Positions 35,338-44,438 of a stretch of 64,000 bases of DNA are shown piece after piece (positions within the stretch are counted from its first letter, which is position 1; each line of letters begins with the position of its first letter). The position numbers and the translations under genes are program-made. Location: NCBI GenBank assembly GCA_016721765.1, contig JADKHO010000002.1:62001-126000 (forward strand). The letters are read 5' to 3'. The DNA comes from Bacteroidota bacterium (lineage in GTDB: Bacteria; Bacteroidota; Bacteroidia; UBA4408). Under the pieces are notes generated by a model, which did no database searches, had not been told where the DNA came from, and worked only from the letters and a program-made list of their open reading frames with translations.

Positions 35338-35546
35338 TCTCGCGCGAGTCTGCGACTTGTGCGTTATTGTAATTAAATCTAGTAAAGCTTAATGAAACCA
35401 AGTAGTAATCCAAAAAATAATTCCAATAACATCTATAAGAATCTGCTGGAGTTAAGTGAAAGAGTGATCTTGAACTTCTTGAAAAAATCAATATAATCTT
35501 TGAAAAAAGATTTACATACACGCACAAGTCGCAGACTTGCGCGAGA
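35338..35546. mobile_element. MITE-like element with 27-bp terminal inverted repeats
   Basis: The left arm (35338-35364, core gcgagtctgcgacttgtgcg) and right arm (35520-35546, core cgcacaagtcgcagacttgc) are near-perfect inverted repeats with one or two mismatches. They enclose about 155 bp of AT-rich DNA with no open frame. This fits a non-autonomous insertion or the trace of a REP-associated (RAYT-type) element. No transposase is in the window. Confidence 0.6.
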
Positions 35547-35556
35547 AACAAGGTGC

Positions 35557-35630
35557 TATTATGCCGAGCAGAGCTCTACAAGTTATAAACCTAACGAAGC
35601 AAAGCTTCGTGGGTACTGAGCTTTGTAGGT
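35557..35630. repeat. REP-like element, copy 1
   Basis: tatgccgagcagagctctac, then aagttataaacctaacgaag and caaagcttcgtggg. It has an inner hairpin ACGAAGC-AAA-GCTTCGT and an outer pairing GAGCTCTACA / TTTGTAGG-like. A related copy is at 39188-39250. Confidence 0.6.
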
Positions 35631-35645
35631 GATGTATTTAGGAAT

Positions 35646-36512
35646 TTAACATCCAATATTCCCAAGAGGAATACTAAATTTTTGTGCTACATTTTGGCCT
35701 TTGTTGCTTGCCGGATTCCAGAGCGGCATGCCTGAGAATACCTTCAGGATTATTTGTGCAGCCTCGCTTTTGTTGCTTACTCCAATCAATGAAACATGCG
35801 TTAATTGTCCTCGTGGATTAACAGTAAAATTTAAAACAGCACCTTGCAAGCTATCAAATACATTTTTTGTTGAAGCGGCAGCTCTGACATGGTCATTGAT
35901 GTATCGGCTCATTCTGCTATATCCTCCAGGAAAGCTTGCTTCACTATTTGGGATAACGGTCACTGTTGTTGATCCTGTAATTATTGGGTTTGAATTTTGT
36001 TGTCGGCTATTCAAATTCTTTAAGCGGAATTTAATTTTTACGGATAACTCTTCTCCAAATTCCGCTTTGAATAAAATGCTTTTTTGTAATGTTGTTAATT
36101 GATCGCATACGTTGCTTGCAGTTAAGACCAAGTCTTTGTGGGTAGAGGAAATTTCAACGGAAACATATTCCACTGCACTGTTATATCCACCAATAGGATA
36201 GAGGTAATAGCCCAATGGGTAAACAATTTTTCTCAACGAATCCAATCTGAAGCGTTCCTTACGCGGCATGGACAGCCTTGTCCAAAGTTCAGGAGAAATA
36301 TCACTCACATAGCTTGCTGTTTCAAGGATTTCTTTTTGGGCAGCAGGATTGAATCTTCCTCTGTAAACGAATTTACTTTCATTGCTTGCCTTCTCATGGA
36401 TTTCTTTTTGATTCTTCGAATTCGATCCTCCTGAAGCATTGAAAATGCTGTCTTGTGCTACAGCTGCAATAAACAAGAAAAGTAAAAGCGATACAAAAAG
36501 TTTTGTTTTCAT
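35646..36512 (-). CDS. Periplasmic protein with TonB C-terminal domain
   Basis: A 288-residue protein with a signal peptide (MKTKLFVSLLLFLFIAAVAQ). The last 100 residues have the TonB-C layout: SFPGGYSRMSRYINDHV, then VLNFTVNPRGQLTHVSLIGV, then VFSGMPLWNPASNKGQNVAQ and FSIPLG. Many Bacteroidota proteins with this domain are not true energy transducers. This one lacks a retained membrane anchor and a proline-rich linker, so it is probably a soluble periplasmic relative. It lies 19 bp after the cytochrome-type lipoprotein gene and is likely co-transcribed with it. Confidence 0.82.
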   Translation of the reverse strand: MKTKLFVSLLLFLFIAAVAQDSIFNASGGSNSKNQKEIHEKASNESKFVYRGRFNPAAQKEILETASYVSDISPELWTRLSMPRKERFRLDSLRKIVYPLGYYLYPIGGYNSAVEYVSVEISSTHKDLVLTASNVCDQLTTLQKSILFKAEFGEELSVKIKFRLKNLNSRQQNSNPIITGSTTVTVIPNSEASFPGGYSRMSRYINDHVRAAASTKNVFDSLQGAVLNFTVNPRGQLTHVSLIGVSNKSEAAQIILKVFSGMPLWNPASNKGQNVAQKFSIPLGNIGC

Positions 36513-36531
36513 AGTTTTTTCAGTTAACGGT

Positions 36532-36960
36532 TTATTTGGATTGACCGGCCTTCATAGCCAGTACGTATTTATACACTGCATCTTTTTGTTCGGACGATAA
36601 AAAGGCTCTTTTCGCCATTTCATCAATAATTGTTTTCCACTTGGATTCACTGCGTTCATATATGCTGAAAGCGCTATGGCAATTAATGCAGGATCCTTTA
36701 GAATAAAGGAAATGACCTTGTTTCAATTTGCTCAGTGTAACATCGTTAAATTGTTGTTGGATTGCAGCTAGATCCTTTTCTTCGGGCGGATAAATTCCAG
36801 TGGCAGGTTTTACAAAAACAAAATTTTCGGAGCTTGAAGAAGGAGCTTTTGACGTTGAAGGAGTCGTTTCTGTTTTAGTATTTTTCTTACTAATGTTACA
36901 TGCCGCAAGGATAGCAAGGAGGGTAACTATTAAAATCAAATCATGGCTTTTCATTTTCAT
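36532..36960 (-). CDS. Small c-type cytochrome lipoprotein
   Basis: A 142-residue protein. A lipoprotein signal peptide (LILIVTLLAILAAC, cleavage before Cys21) is followed by a serine/threonine-rich linker and one haem-binding motif CINCH (residues about 91-95) in a short cytochrome c-like domain. It should be anchored in a membrane facing the periplasm and carry one haem c. A TAnnTTTG box on the minus strand (36991-36998) lies about 30 bp upstream. The 141-bp gap is shared with the divergent histidine-kinase gene. Confidence 0.85.
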   Translation of the reverse strand: MKMKSHDLILIVTLLAILAACNISKKNTKTETTPSTSKAPSSSSENFVFVKPATGIYPPEEKDLAAIQQQFNDVTLSKLKQGHFLYSKGSCINCHSAFSIYERSESKWKTIIDEMAKRAFLSSEQKDAVYKYVLAMKAGQSK

Positions 36961-37101
36961 AGGAATTAATTCTTGGTTTTAGTTATGCCACAAATGTAGC
37001 GGCTGCTTTTTCCTATTTTGTTAGTGAGTAGTTATTGAGCTGTTAATGATTTGTTAAAGTCCTTTTTCTCCTTGAAAATTAGCTAATTTTGAAACGCTCT
37101 A

Positions 37102-38340
37102 ATGATGCCCAACCGAAACAATTTATTTATTGCCATTTCTTCTCTGGCATTGCTATGCTTGCTGATCATACAGCTAAACTGGATCTTTGAAACAGCTAGT
37201 ATCAAAGAAAAATTATTTAGTGAGAAAGCAAATATGGTTTTAGCACGTACCACCGAAGCACTGTTAACTGACACCCAAACCTGCAGGCAAATCGAAAGAT
37301 CAGTTGGTGAAAATGAAAAGCATAAAATTGACTCCATCTTTAAGTACTACATGAATTTTTACAACTTTCATGTTGACTATTCATTTGAAGTCATAAAATC
37401 AACTGCACAAAAAGCAGCAAGCAACGAACTCTCCTCTGTAATTCCATATCCGGGTCAACCAGCCTGTTACGAAAAAGGGTTGGTTGAGCTATCTAAGAAG
37501 ACCGGTTTCGAGCTAAGGCTTGTCCTTCCTGAAAAAAGGGGATTTATTAAGGCAGAGTTGAAATCACTTTTTATTGTTTCAATCCTGCTCATTCTAGTGG
37601 TGCTCTTTCTATTTTACCGCATCATTCTATCGCTTAAAAAGGAGAAGGAAATATCGGAACACACAACAGATTATTTAAATAATATGACGCACGAGTTTAA
37701 AACTCCGCTCACCAATATTGCGCTGGCAGGGAAGATGATGGTGAAGGATGCAAACATCCATAGCGAAGAAAAAATAAAACACTATTCAGAGATTATTCTC
37801 GAAGAAAACGAAAAATTAAAGTTGCAGGTCGACCAGGTCTTAAGCATGACAGCCCTGGAAAGAGGGGAGATTCGCCTACAAAAAAAAGAACTTGATTTTC
37901 ACCAACTTATTACTGACTCCATAAAACACATCGGCATACAGGTCGAGCATAAAAATGGAACCTTGAAATTAGCATTGAAGGCTGAACGATTCAGAGTACT
38001 TTGCGATGAAATCCACCTCACAAACGCATTGAGCAATTTAATCGATAATGCAATAAAATATTCTAAAGCTAATCCCGAGATTCAGCTTAACACAACTAAC
38101 GCGGGGCACAATTTACAGGTAGTTATTTCAGACAAAGGAATTGGAATCGAAAAGGAATATCACAATAAGATATTCGAGAAGTTTTTCCGTGTACCCACAG
38201 GAGATGTGCATGATGTAAAAGGTTTCGGGCTCGGCTTGAGCTACATTAAAAATATTTTGGAGCTGCACCAAGGCAAAATTGAAGTTGAAAGTGCGAAGGG
38301 CGCAGGCACCACATTTACAATTACATTGCCTTATGTATAA
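37102..38340 (+). CDS. Sensor histidine kinase
   Basis: A 412-residue membrane kinase. Membrane helices at about 8-26 and 155-174 flank a periplasmic sensor of about 125 residues. The phospho-acceptor is H197 in YLNNMTHEFKTPLTNIAL. The ATPase domain has the N box LSNLIDNAIKYSK, G1 box ISDKGIGIE, and G2 region FGLGLSYIKNILELHQGK. It overlaps the response-regulator gene by 8 bp, so the two form a standard two-component pair. The signal is unknown. TAATTTTG at 37084-37091 is a possible -7 box, very close to the ATG. Confidence 0.94.
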   Translation: MMPNRNNLFIAISSLALLCLLIIQLNWIFETASIKEKLFSEKANMVLARTTEALLTDTQTCRQIERSVGENEKHKIDSIFKYYMNFYNFHVDYSFEVIKSTAQKAASNELSSVIPYPGQPACYEKGLVELSKKTGFELRLVLPEKRGFIKAELKSLFIVSILLILVVLFLFYRIILSLKKEKEISEHTTDYLNNMTHEFKTPLTNIALAGKMMVKDANIHSEEKIKHYSEIILEENEKLKLQVDQVLSMTALERGEIRLQKKELDFHQLITDSIKHIGIQVEHKNGTLKLALKAERFRVLCDEIHLTNALSNLIDNAIKYSKANPEIQLNTTNAGHNLQVVISDKGIGIEKEYHNKIFEKFFRVPTGDVHDVKGFGLGLSYIKNILELHQGKIEVESAKGAGTTFTITLPYV

Positions 38341-39034
38341 AGACAAATTGAAAATATTACTTGCTGAAGATGATCTCAATTTGGGAATCCTATTACTCGA
38401 TTACTTGGAAGGGGAAGGTTTTGAAGTAAAACTTTGCAAAGATGGGGAGCAGGCCTTGAAAGCTTTTTCAGCCGGAACTTTTGATTTGTGTTTATTGGAT
38501 GTAATGCTTCCAAAAATGGATGGCTTTGCTATTGCAAAAGGCATCCGTGAAAAGGACAAAAGCATACCGCTTATTTTCATTACGGCTAAATCATTAAAAG
38601 CAGATAAACTGAAGGGCTACACAATTGGCGCAGATGATTATATCACCAAGCCATTTGACGAAGAGGAATTACTCTGGAAAATTAAAGCAATTGTGCGCAG
38701 GATTCCTGAGAACACAGTTGAAGTTGCAAGCGAAGTAATTTTTATTGGAGCATATAAATTTGATTTTGTGAATCAGTCACTAAGCCTTAATGCTACAAAA
38801 AAACGCATCACTGAAAAGGAAAGTAACATCCTTCGCTACCTATCCAATCATCGCAATCGTGTGATCAGGAGAGAAGATCTGCTAAAAGAAATATGGGGAG
38901 TGAATGATTATTTTTTTGGTAGGAGTCTGGATGTGTTCATTACAAAAATTCGCAAATACCTCAAAGATGATCCGAGCTTAAGCATTGAAAATATTTTTGG
39001 GGTTGGATTTATTTTTAATGTGCCTGAAAATTAG
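38333..39034 (+). CDS. OmpR-family response regulator
   Basis: From ATG 38333 (233 residues). The receiver domain has the acidic pair ED12-13 region (LLAEDDLN), phospho-acceptor D56 in CLLDVMLP, and K106 in YITKPF. A C-terminal winged-helix DNA-binding domain (about 135-233; ITEKESNILRYL and GRSLDVFITKIRKYLKDD) follows. The ATG lies inside the last codons of the kinase gene. The long receiver-wHTH layout is typical of Bacteroidota OmpR regulators. Confidence 0.94.
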   Translation: MYKDKLKILLAEDDLNLGILLLDYLEGEGFEVKLCKDGEQALKAFSAGTFDLCLLDVMLPKMDGFAIAKGIREKDKSIPLIFITAKSLKADKLKGYTIGADDYITKPFDEEELLWKIKAIVRRIPENTVEVASEVIFIGAYKFDFVNQSLSLNATKKRITEKESNILRYLSNHRNRVIRREDLLKEIWGVNDYFFGRSLDVFITKIRKYLKDDPSLSIENIFGVGFIFNVPEN

Positions 39035-39187
39035 TCTACTCTTGTTTGCGCTGTTTGCTGCAATCCTTTAATTTTTGTGAAGAAATAATAAAAATCATGG
39101 CTGATGATAAATTGGACTTTTTCGTCATTTAACGAATTAATATCAACTTGCTTAGCACTAATGACAATAGTCCTTTAAAAATGGATG

Positions 39188-39250
39188 TGTTATGATGCCA
39201 AGCAAAGCTCAATCAATTATAAACCGCACGAAGCAGGGCATCGTGGTTAG
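39188..39250. repeat. REP-like element, copy 2
   Basis: tgttatgatgccaagcaaag, then ctcaatcaattataaaccgc and acgaagcagggcatcgtgg. It is about 75 percent alike to copy 1 at 35557-35630, with the same order of sub-motifs (atgcc-agca-agct, ttataaacc, acgaagc, tcgtgg). Confidence 0.55.
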
Positions 39251-39311
39251 AGGGGTTAGCAAGCAGGAAATAAATTTTGCAGCCTTCCGAAAAACCTGTC
39301 GTGCCCTAAAA

Positions 39312-40160
39312 TTATTCCAAAATAATTTTTTGAATACGCGTATTTATAGAAGAAATTTCTTTTAAAAAATAGATGCCGCGTGCATATTGAGTTAGATCGA
39401 AAGCAGCAGTTTTTCCGCTTTGAACTTTCATTCGCATAACTTCACCTCCCATTGAGTTCATTAAAATAAATGAAGCATCAGCAACTGATTTGTTTTCAGG
39501 AACAACCAAGTTTAGCTTCCCTTTACAAGGATTTGGAAAAAATGAAAATTCAATTGGACTTTCAGCAAGAGTTGAAACGGATAGTGGAGCCAAATCAAAA
39601 CCCATGTCCTGCCAAGTACCGCTTGACGCACTTCCTGTTATTGCATTCACATCCGGAGAAATAATTTTTCTACCCAAGTTATTGTTGGTTCCTAGTGTGA
39701 GCCAAGAATTAACTAATACCGAATCAAAAGTAAATTGTATAATTAAGGTTTGAGTTGAATCGTATACAAAGGGCGTCGTTAAACTAATAGGAAACCAACT
39801 GCCTGATGTTCCTTGTGGAATTGAATACGCTGCTTCACTCAAAACAGTTGTTAACCCTGTAAAAAAAGTATTGCCGCCTGTGTATGCAGTTGCAGTTGTT
39901 TGTCCCATTTTAATGGAATAGTTGTATAAAGTTTGCCCTGCTGTAACATTACCGTATTTGTAATATAAGGTTATAATGTTTCCGGAATGCACATTCGTTA
40001 GATCTGATGGTAGAAATATACATTGACTTTTAGCACAGTACGATGGTTGGCTGAATAAAAATGTACTCCCGCTTAAACCACCTGATTTATATACTTGTTG
40101 GGCATTCATGCTCACTGCGGTTAGCAGAATGAGAGAAATAAAAAGTAAAGATTTTTTCAT
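39312..40160 (-). CDS. T9SS-sorted secreted protein
   Basis: A 282-residue protein with a signal peptide (MKKSLLFISLILLTAVSMNA). A beta-rich extracellular domain of about 180 residues (segments GNIITLYYKYGN and TLIIQFTFDSVLVNSWL) resembles carbohydrate-binding-like domains, though this is weak. The C-terminal T9SS sorting domain (FFPNPCKGKLNLVV ... ARGIYFLKE) is clear. A single gene on the minus strand with its own promoter region; the role is unknown. Confidence 0.84.
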   Translation of the reverse strand: MKKSLLFISLILLTAVSMNAQQVYKSGGLSGSTFLFSQPSYCAKSQCIFLPSDLTNVHSGNIITLYYKYGNVTAGQTLYNYSIKMGQTTATAYTGGNTFFTGLTTVLSEAAYSIPQGTSGSWFPISLTTPFVYDSTQTLIIQFTFDSVLVNSWLTLGTNNNLGRKIISPDVNAITGSASSGTWQDMGFDLAPLSVSTLAESPIEFSFFPNPCKGKLNLVVPENKSVADASFILMNSMGGEVMRMKVQSGKTAAFDLTQYARGIYFLKEISSINTRIQKIILE

Positions 40161-40296
40161 CTGATATTTTGTTTTTGGATTAGCACATGAAAGTACAAAA
40201 TTTTTCCGAATAATTATTCAAAAAGAAGCTTAATTACTTCTTCAAAATCAATGACTATAGCCCAAAAGAAAATGCAGGCTTTTCACAATCGCTTCC

Positions 40297-40758
40297 TTAA
40301 AGCGATTCAATTTCTGCTAAGCCAATTTTCGCTCTCAACTCTTTAACTGTCATCGTTAAAAGCGGCTCATATTCGAAATTATGATACAAGTTGGTTTGGG
40401 TATTTCGGCCGCGCTTAAATGCTTTTAATACAGCACCAGGATGCATAAATAAACCCACGAAAACTGCTCCGAAATTTAGGAACCAAGCCACAAAATAGTT
40501 TTGACAACCACTTGCAATTTCCCAGGCACCAATTTCGGCTTCACCACGCCAATTGGCAGGATAGCCTGTTAGCACATGGTGTATATCGTGAAGCTTAGCC
40601 ACTTTAATACGTGACGGAATATTGGGTAAATAAATTGGAAAGCGCCCTACACTGATTGAAAAATATTTTGCTGAGTAGGCGTCTTGCGGGATTTTGAAAC
40701 GATTAAATAATAGATTTAATGCATCTTTAATTAAAATATCGTCCTTATAAACTTCCAT
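40297..40758 (-). CDS. COQ4-like protein
   Basis: From ATG 40758 (153 residues). It contains the COQ4 metal motif HDxxHx11E as HDIHHVLTG ... E, followed by IGAWEIASGC, and a hydrophobic segment YFVAWFLNFGAVFVGLFMHP. In eukaryotes COQ4 supports ubiquinone synthesis (C1 decarboxylation/hydroxylation of the ring). Bacteroidota normally use menaquinone, so a different substrate is likely. A TTG at 40764 would add two residues. It lies 24 bp after the M3 peptidase gene and may share its transcript. Confidence 0.78.
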   Translation of the reverse strand: MEVYKDDILIKDALNLLFNRFKIPQDAYSAKYFSISVGRFPIYLPNIPSRIKVAKLHDIHHVLTGYPANWRGEAEIGAWEIASGCQNYFVAWFLNFGAVFVGLFMHPGAVLKAFKRGRNTQTNLYHNFEYEPLLTMTVKELRAKIGLAEIESL

Positions 40759-40782
40759 ATCCAAGCGTTTATTGATTAGGTT

Positions 40783-42855
40783 TTAATCCAAGCCCAAACT
40801 TTTAATATAAGCTTTGTTATCAGAAGGTCTTCCTAAAAATTCTTCCACCGCTTTTACAACATCTCTTTGAGTGCCATTGGCAAGAATTAATTTGCGGTAA
40901 TTCATTCCTGTTTTAGCGTCGCGCAATCCGTTTTTCTCAAATGCTGTAAACATATCTTGTGCATACACGCGCGACCAAAGATAGCCGTAGTAGTAAACCG
41001 GATGTGTGTTTATATGAATCCAACTGGCCTGTGGATGCGTATTCTCCACATAAAAATTCATTATTCCCAATTGTTTATCCAGGTCTTTCCATAACTGATC
41101 GGTAGATACAGGAGCCGCAGCATTGTATTTATCATACAAATTCATATCGTATAAACAACGCTGTAAAGATTGAATAGCAGCAATACCGGAAGCCACATTT
41201 TTTCCTTTCAACATATTCTCAAAAGTTGCTTTGGGAAACACTTCGCCCGTCTTATAATGCTTTGCAAAAGAACTTAGAATGTCGTAATTCCAAATCCAGT
41301 TTTCAAATAACTGCGACATAGCTTCAGTAAAATCGGCTTTGGAATTGGCTTGTGCAGTGTAATCTCCGTTGTAAGACATCATATTTACAATGTGTCCAAA
41401 CTCATGAAATAAGGTATTTAATTCTTTAAAGCTAAGCAGTGAAGGAAGCGTTTCGGTAGGTCGCGAAAAATTTCCAAGAAGCATGGATACTGGAATTTCG
41501 TAACCTTTTGAAGTAGCTTTTCCGGAAACGATGTTTACGCCATAAAACCATGTTTCCTTATTGGGACGTGGGAATAAATCAAGATAAAAACGACCTTTTA
41601 GTTTATCGCCTTCATATACTTCATACATTTCCACTTCTTCATTCCACACCGATGGCTTATTTACTTTTCGAAATTCAAGTCCCAAGAGCTTTTGATAAAT
41701 TTCAAACATACCCTTCAAACATTGGTCCATTGGTAAGTAAGCTCGCAGTTCTTCGTAGTTTACTTGATATTGTTTCTTTAAAATTTGATTTTTAAAATAG
41801 GAGATATCCCAAGCTTCTAAGCTTACAGCTCCATTATTATTAAGTTCTGCCTTTTTCTCATTTTGCAATTGAACAATATCTGCTTTAGCTTTTTCGCCTG
41901 AGCGCGCAATCAAATCATTAATAAATCCCCAAACTGTTTTAGGGTCCTTTGCCATTTTAGGCACAAGAGTGTAAGCAGCATAAGATGGGTATCCCATTAT
42001 TTTAGCCAATTCATCCCGCTTTCTTACCAGCTTATCTAATATGGCCAAATTTTTATCTGCAGCTCGGTTATAAAATTTAAAGTAGTAGGCTTTACGCGTT
42101 TCTTCACTTGAGGCATTACCCAAAACCGTTTCGCTGGTAGAATTAATAATTGGAATTTCGTATTTGCCCTCTGCAACTTTATAGCTCTTTTTAAACTCCT
42201 CAGGAAGCCCTTCCATTCCCTTTTCATCCAGTGCTAAAATATCTTTGGAGGTATTCATGTTGTTGGAATAATCGGTCGAGAGTTCACTAATTTCTTTACT
42301 CAAATTTTTATACTGGGTTAATTTATCGGCAGCTAAGTTTACACCCGATTGTTCAAAATTGAGAATCATTTCATCCACTAAACTTTTCTTACTTCCGCTA
42401 AGTTGTTTATAAGCTTCAGCCGATTTGAATGCCAGCATTTTGGTGTAAATACCTTTGTCCGAAAGCATGGCAGTAGAGAGGGAATCCAGCAATTGATATC
42501 CGGCTAAACCGTTGGCACGAATCACCGAATCACTCGATACCCAATACATCATGAAACAATTGTTGCTGGTTGTATTGATGCGGTTATAAATTTCATCCAT
42601 AGCCTCAAACACATTAGAAAAACCGGGAGTCTTTTGCTCCTTAATGGTGTTGAGTAATGAATTTACTTCTTGCATCGTTTGTTGCGCATAGGCTTCAATA
42701 GCTTGCGGAGTTACTTTTGCATAGTCAACCGGAACGTTTAAACCAACCTGATAAATAGAACGAGCAGTTTTATCAGATGATTGCGAAAAAGCACTAAAAG
42801 TGGTGAGTATACTAATCATAAGGGTAATTTGCTGAATTTTGAATTTTAGCGACAT
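40783..42855 (-). CDS. M3-family metallopeptidase (thimet/Dcp-like)
   Basis: A 690-residue protein with a signal peptide (MSLKFKIQQITLMISILTTF ... AFSQ). The catalytic zinc motif HEFGH lies at about 484-488 in LNTLFHEFGHIVNMM, followed by the third ligand in ADFTEAMSQLFENW. The C-terminal region has NTHPQASWIHINTHPVYYYG, typical of M3 substrate contacts. It should cut short peptides in the periplasm. The length fits the family. Likely first gene of a unit with the COQ4-like gene. Confidence 0.93.
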   Translation of the reverse strand: MSLKFKIQQITLMISILTTFSAFSQSSDKTARSIYQVGLNVPVDYAKVTPQAIEAYAQQTMQEVNSLLNTIKEQKTPGFSNVFEAMDEIYNRINTTSNNCFMMYWVSSDSVIRANGLAGYQLLDSLSTAMLSDKGIYTKMLAFKSAEAYKQLSGSKKSLVDEMILNFEQSGVNLAADKLTQYKNLSKEISELSTDYSNNMNTSKDILALDEKGMEGLPEEFKKSYKVAEGKYEIPIINSTSETVLGNASSEETRKAYYFKFYNRAADKNLAILDKLVRKRDELAKIMGYPSYAAYTLVPKMAKDPKTVWGFINDLIARSGEKAKADIVQLQNEKKAELNNNGAVSLEAWDISYFKNQILKKQYQVNYEELRAYLPMDQCLKGMFEIYQKLLGLEFRKVNKPSVWNEEVEMYEVYEGDKLKGRFYLDLFPRPNKETWFYGVNIVSGKATSKGYEIPVSMLLGNFSRPTETLPSLLSFKELNTLFHEFGHIVNMMSYNGDYTAQANSKADFTEAMSQLFENWIWNYDILSSFAKHYKTGEVFPKATFENMLKGKNVASGIAAIQSLQRCLYDMNLYDKYNAAAPVSTDQLWKDLDKQLGIMNFYVENTHPQASWIHINTHPVYYYGYLWSRVYAQDMFTAFEKNGLRDAKTGMNYRKLILANGTQRDVVKAVEEFLGRPSDNKAYIKSLGLD

Positions 42856-43178
42856 CGTAATTTATGTTAAGTGAATAGGAATAAAATTTTCGCTAATTTA
42901 TTCATTTGTTTTAAAGCAGTAGAGGTATATGGATCAATTTATTTGATTCCCCTTTTTACTGCTATTTAAAAGCTAGTGAAGAATAACGCAATGAAAATTA
43001 ATTTTTGTGATTAACATTATTTCATTCATATAAGATGTAGTCAGCTAATGTAAGTAGGTTCGAAAAGCCACTTTGCGCATCAAAAAAAACACTAATACAA
43101 GCGGTTTTGAATTAAAATAAATCTTAAAAGTAGACCGAAGTTTTGAAATTCTATGCTCGTTAGGTTCTATGAATTAGT
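42856..43178. other. Intergenic region
   Basis: This 323-bp AT-rich gap lies between the M3 peptidase start and the end of the DUF4256 gene. Apart from a weak 7-bp inverted repeat (AGCAGTA / TACTGCT) with a long loop near 42.9 kb I see nothing in it. Confidence 0.45.
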
Positions 43179-43754
43179 TTACACAACAAGTCTGGCGCGA
43201 AACCCACGAGCTGCATAATAAGACTGAACGCCGTTGTGGTAAACGAAAACAGTGCCGTAACGATAATCGCCAAAGAGTGCACCATCCAGTTTTCGGATAG
43301 CATCGGGCGTTTTAAGCCAACTGGAAGTTTTGGTATCAAATTTCCCAAATTGTTGAAGATGGCGGTACTGTTCTTCGTTTAAAAGTTCCACACCCATTTC
43401 ATCCGCGCAATCGATAACATTATTTTTGGGTTTATGTTCCTTTCTTTCTTCCAAGGCTTTGCGGTCGTAGCAAAAACTTCTGCGCCCACTTGGACTTTCA
43501 GGAGAGCAATCATAAAAATGAAAAACACCGGTATCTTTTACGTCAGCAATTACATCCGGCTCACCACCGGTCCTTTCCATTTCACTTAGCGATCCTAATT
43601 TTTCGGGGGCAGCACGCAGTTTTTTTTCAACTGCTTTCCAATCTATTCCTTTGTGACGATTGGGATTTTTATTAAAGCGTGTGCTTAAAACACTCAAGAA
43701 AGATTCAATTTGTGCTGGTAGGAATTGGTTCTCTTTGTGGCTTAATTTGCTCAT
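43179..43754 (-). CDS. DUF4256-family protein
   Basis: A 191-residue soluble protein with family-typical blocks: LSVLSTRFNKNPNRHKGIDW, MERTGGEPDVIADVK, FHFYDCSPESPSGRRSFCYD, and DGALFGDYRYGTVFVYHNG. The function of DUF4256 is unknown. No signal peptide is seen. A single gene with short gaps on both sides. Confidence 0.85.
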   Translation of the reverse strand: MSKLSHKENQFLPAQIESFLSVLSTRFNKNPNRHKGIDWKAVEKKLRAAPEKLGSLSEMERTGGEPDVIADVKDTGVFHFYDCSPESPSGRRSFCYDRKALEERKEHKPKNNVIDCADEMGVELLNEEQYRHLQQFGKFDTKTSSWLKTPDAIRKLDGALFGDYRYGTVFVYHNGVQSYYAARGFRARLVV

Positions 43755-43841
43755 AGTTTAGGTTGGAGTAAACAGTAAGACAGTTTAATGATTGCTAATG
43801 AATTTAAAATTAGCAAAATTAATTTCAATTTTTCAAAGGCA

Positions 43842-44420
43842 TCAATCATCCAATCCTTTCCCGGAAAGAATTATTGGAATGTATTTTTCAATTCGTGCAA
43901 TTTTTGTTTTGATTTGTTTGGCTGCTGCAAAATAAAGCAGGTAGCCACGCTGACGCCCGGGAGTTAAAGCTTTGAATGCTTTTTTTAAGTTTGGATTTCG
44001 TTTTAACTCCAGTTCAAATTCTTCAGGCATTGGGAAATCTTCCGTTTTCTTAAAAGGCACTTTTAAACCAGCTTTTTCAACTTCAATGGCTTCAAAAATA
44101 TAGGCTTTTATTGTTTTTTCAAGCTTCACAATTTCTGCTAAAGAGGAGAAACGAAGCTGGCGCGCAGACTGTACCTGGGGCGTTTGCTGAATTAATATTT
44201 TCTTGCTGTCCTTAAGTAAAACACCTTTAAAAAACAAATAGGCGCAATACTCTTTAAAGACATGTATTAAAACAATATTACCATGCTTATGGGAATAGGA
44301 GGGAACGCCCCATTTTAATTCTTCGGTGAGTTGACAATCCAAAGCAATTGTGCGCATTTTTTTTATCTCTTCTTGCCACTTTCCGTCTTTATTAAAGTAA
44401 AAATCAACTTTTGGATTCAT
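43842..44420 (-). CDS. YdeI/OmdA-family protein
   Basis: A 192-residue protein. The N-terminal half is a DUF1801-like fold (ELKWGVPSYSHKHGNIVLIH), and the C-terminal half is the YdeI-type helical tail (AFKALTPGRQRGYLLYFAAA, then RIEKYIP). YdeI in other bacteria affects peptide resistance, but the biochemical role is unclear. It follows the DoxX gene by 18 bp and is probably the last gene of the ArsR-SRPBCC-DoxX operon. Confidence 0.87.
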   Translation of the reverse strand: MNPKVDFYFNKDGKWQEEIKKMRTIALDCQLTEELKWGVPSYSHKHGNIVLIHVFKEYCAYLFFKGVLLKDSKKILIQQTPQVQSARQLRFSSLAEIVKLEKTIKAYIFEAIEVEKAGLKVPFKKTEDFPMPEEFELELKRNPNLKKAFKALTPGRQRGYLLYFAAAKQIKTKIARIEKYIPIILSGKGLDD

Positions 44421-44438
44421 GTAATTTGGGTTTTTAAT

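Larger units (their letters stand above)
35191..35645. other. Intergenic region with a MITE-like inverted repeat and a REP-like element
   Basis: About 455 bp between the adhesin and the TonB-C gene. Most of it is filled by the inverted-repeat element (35338-35546) and the REP-like hairpin (35557-35630). No gene was recognised. Confidence 0.55.

Noticed and set aside
42890..42990. Terminator-like inverted repeat AGCAGTA / TACTGCT
   Set aside because: The arms are only 7 bp with a loop of over 35 bases, and no T run follows.
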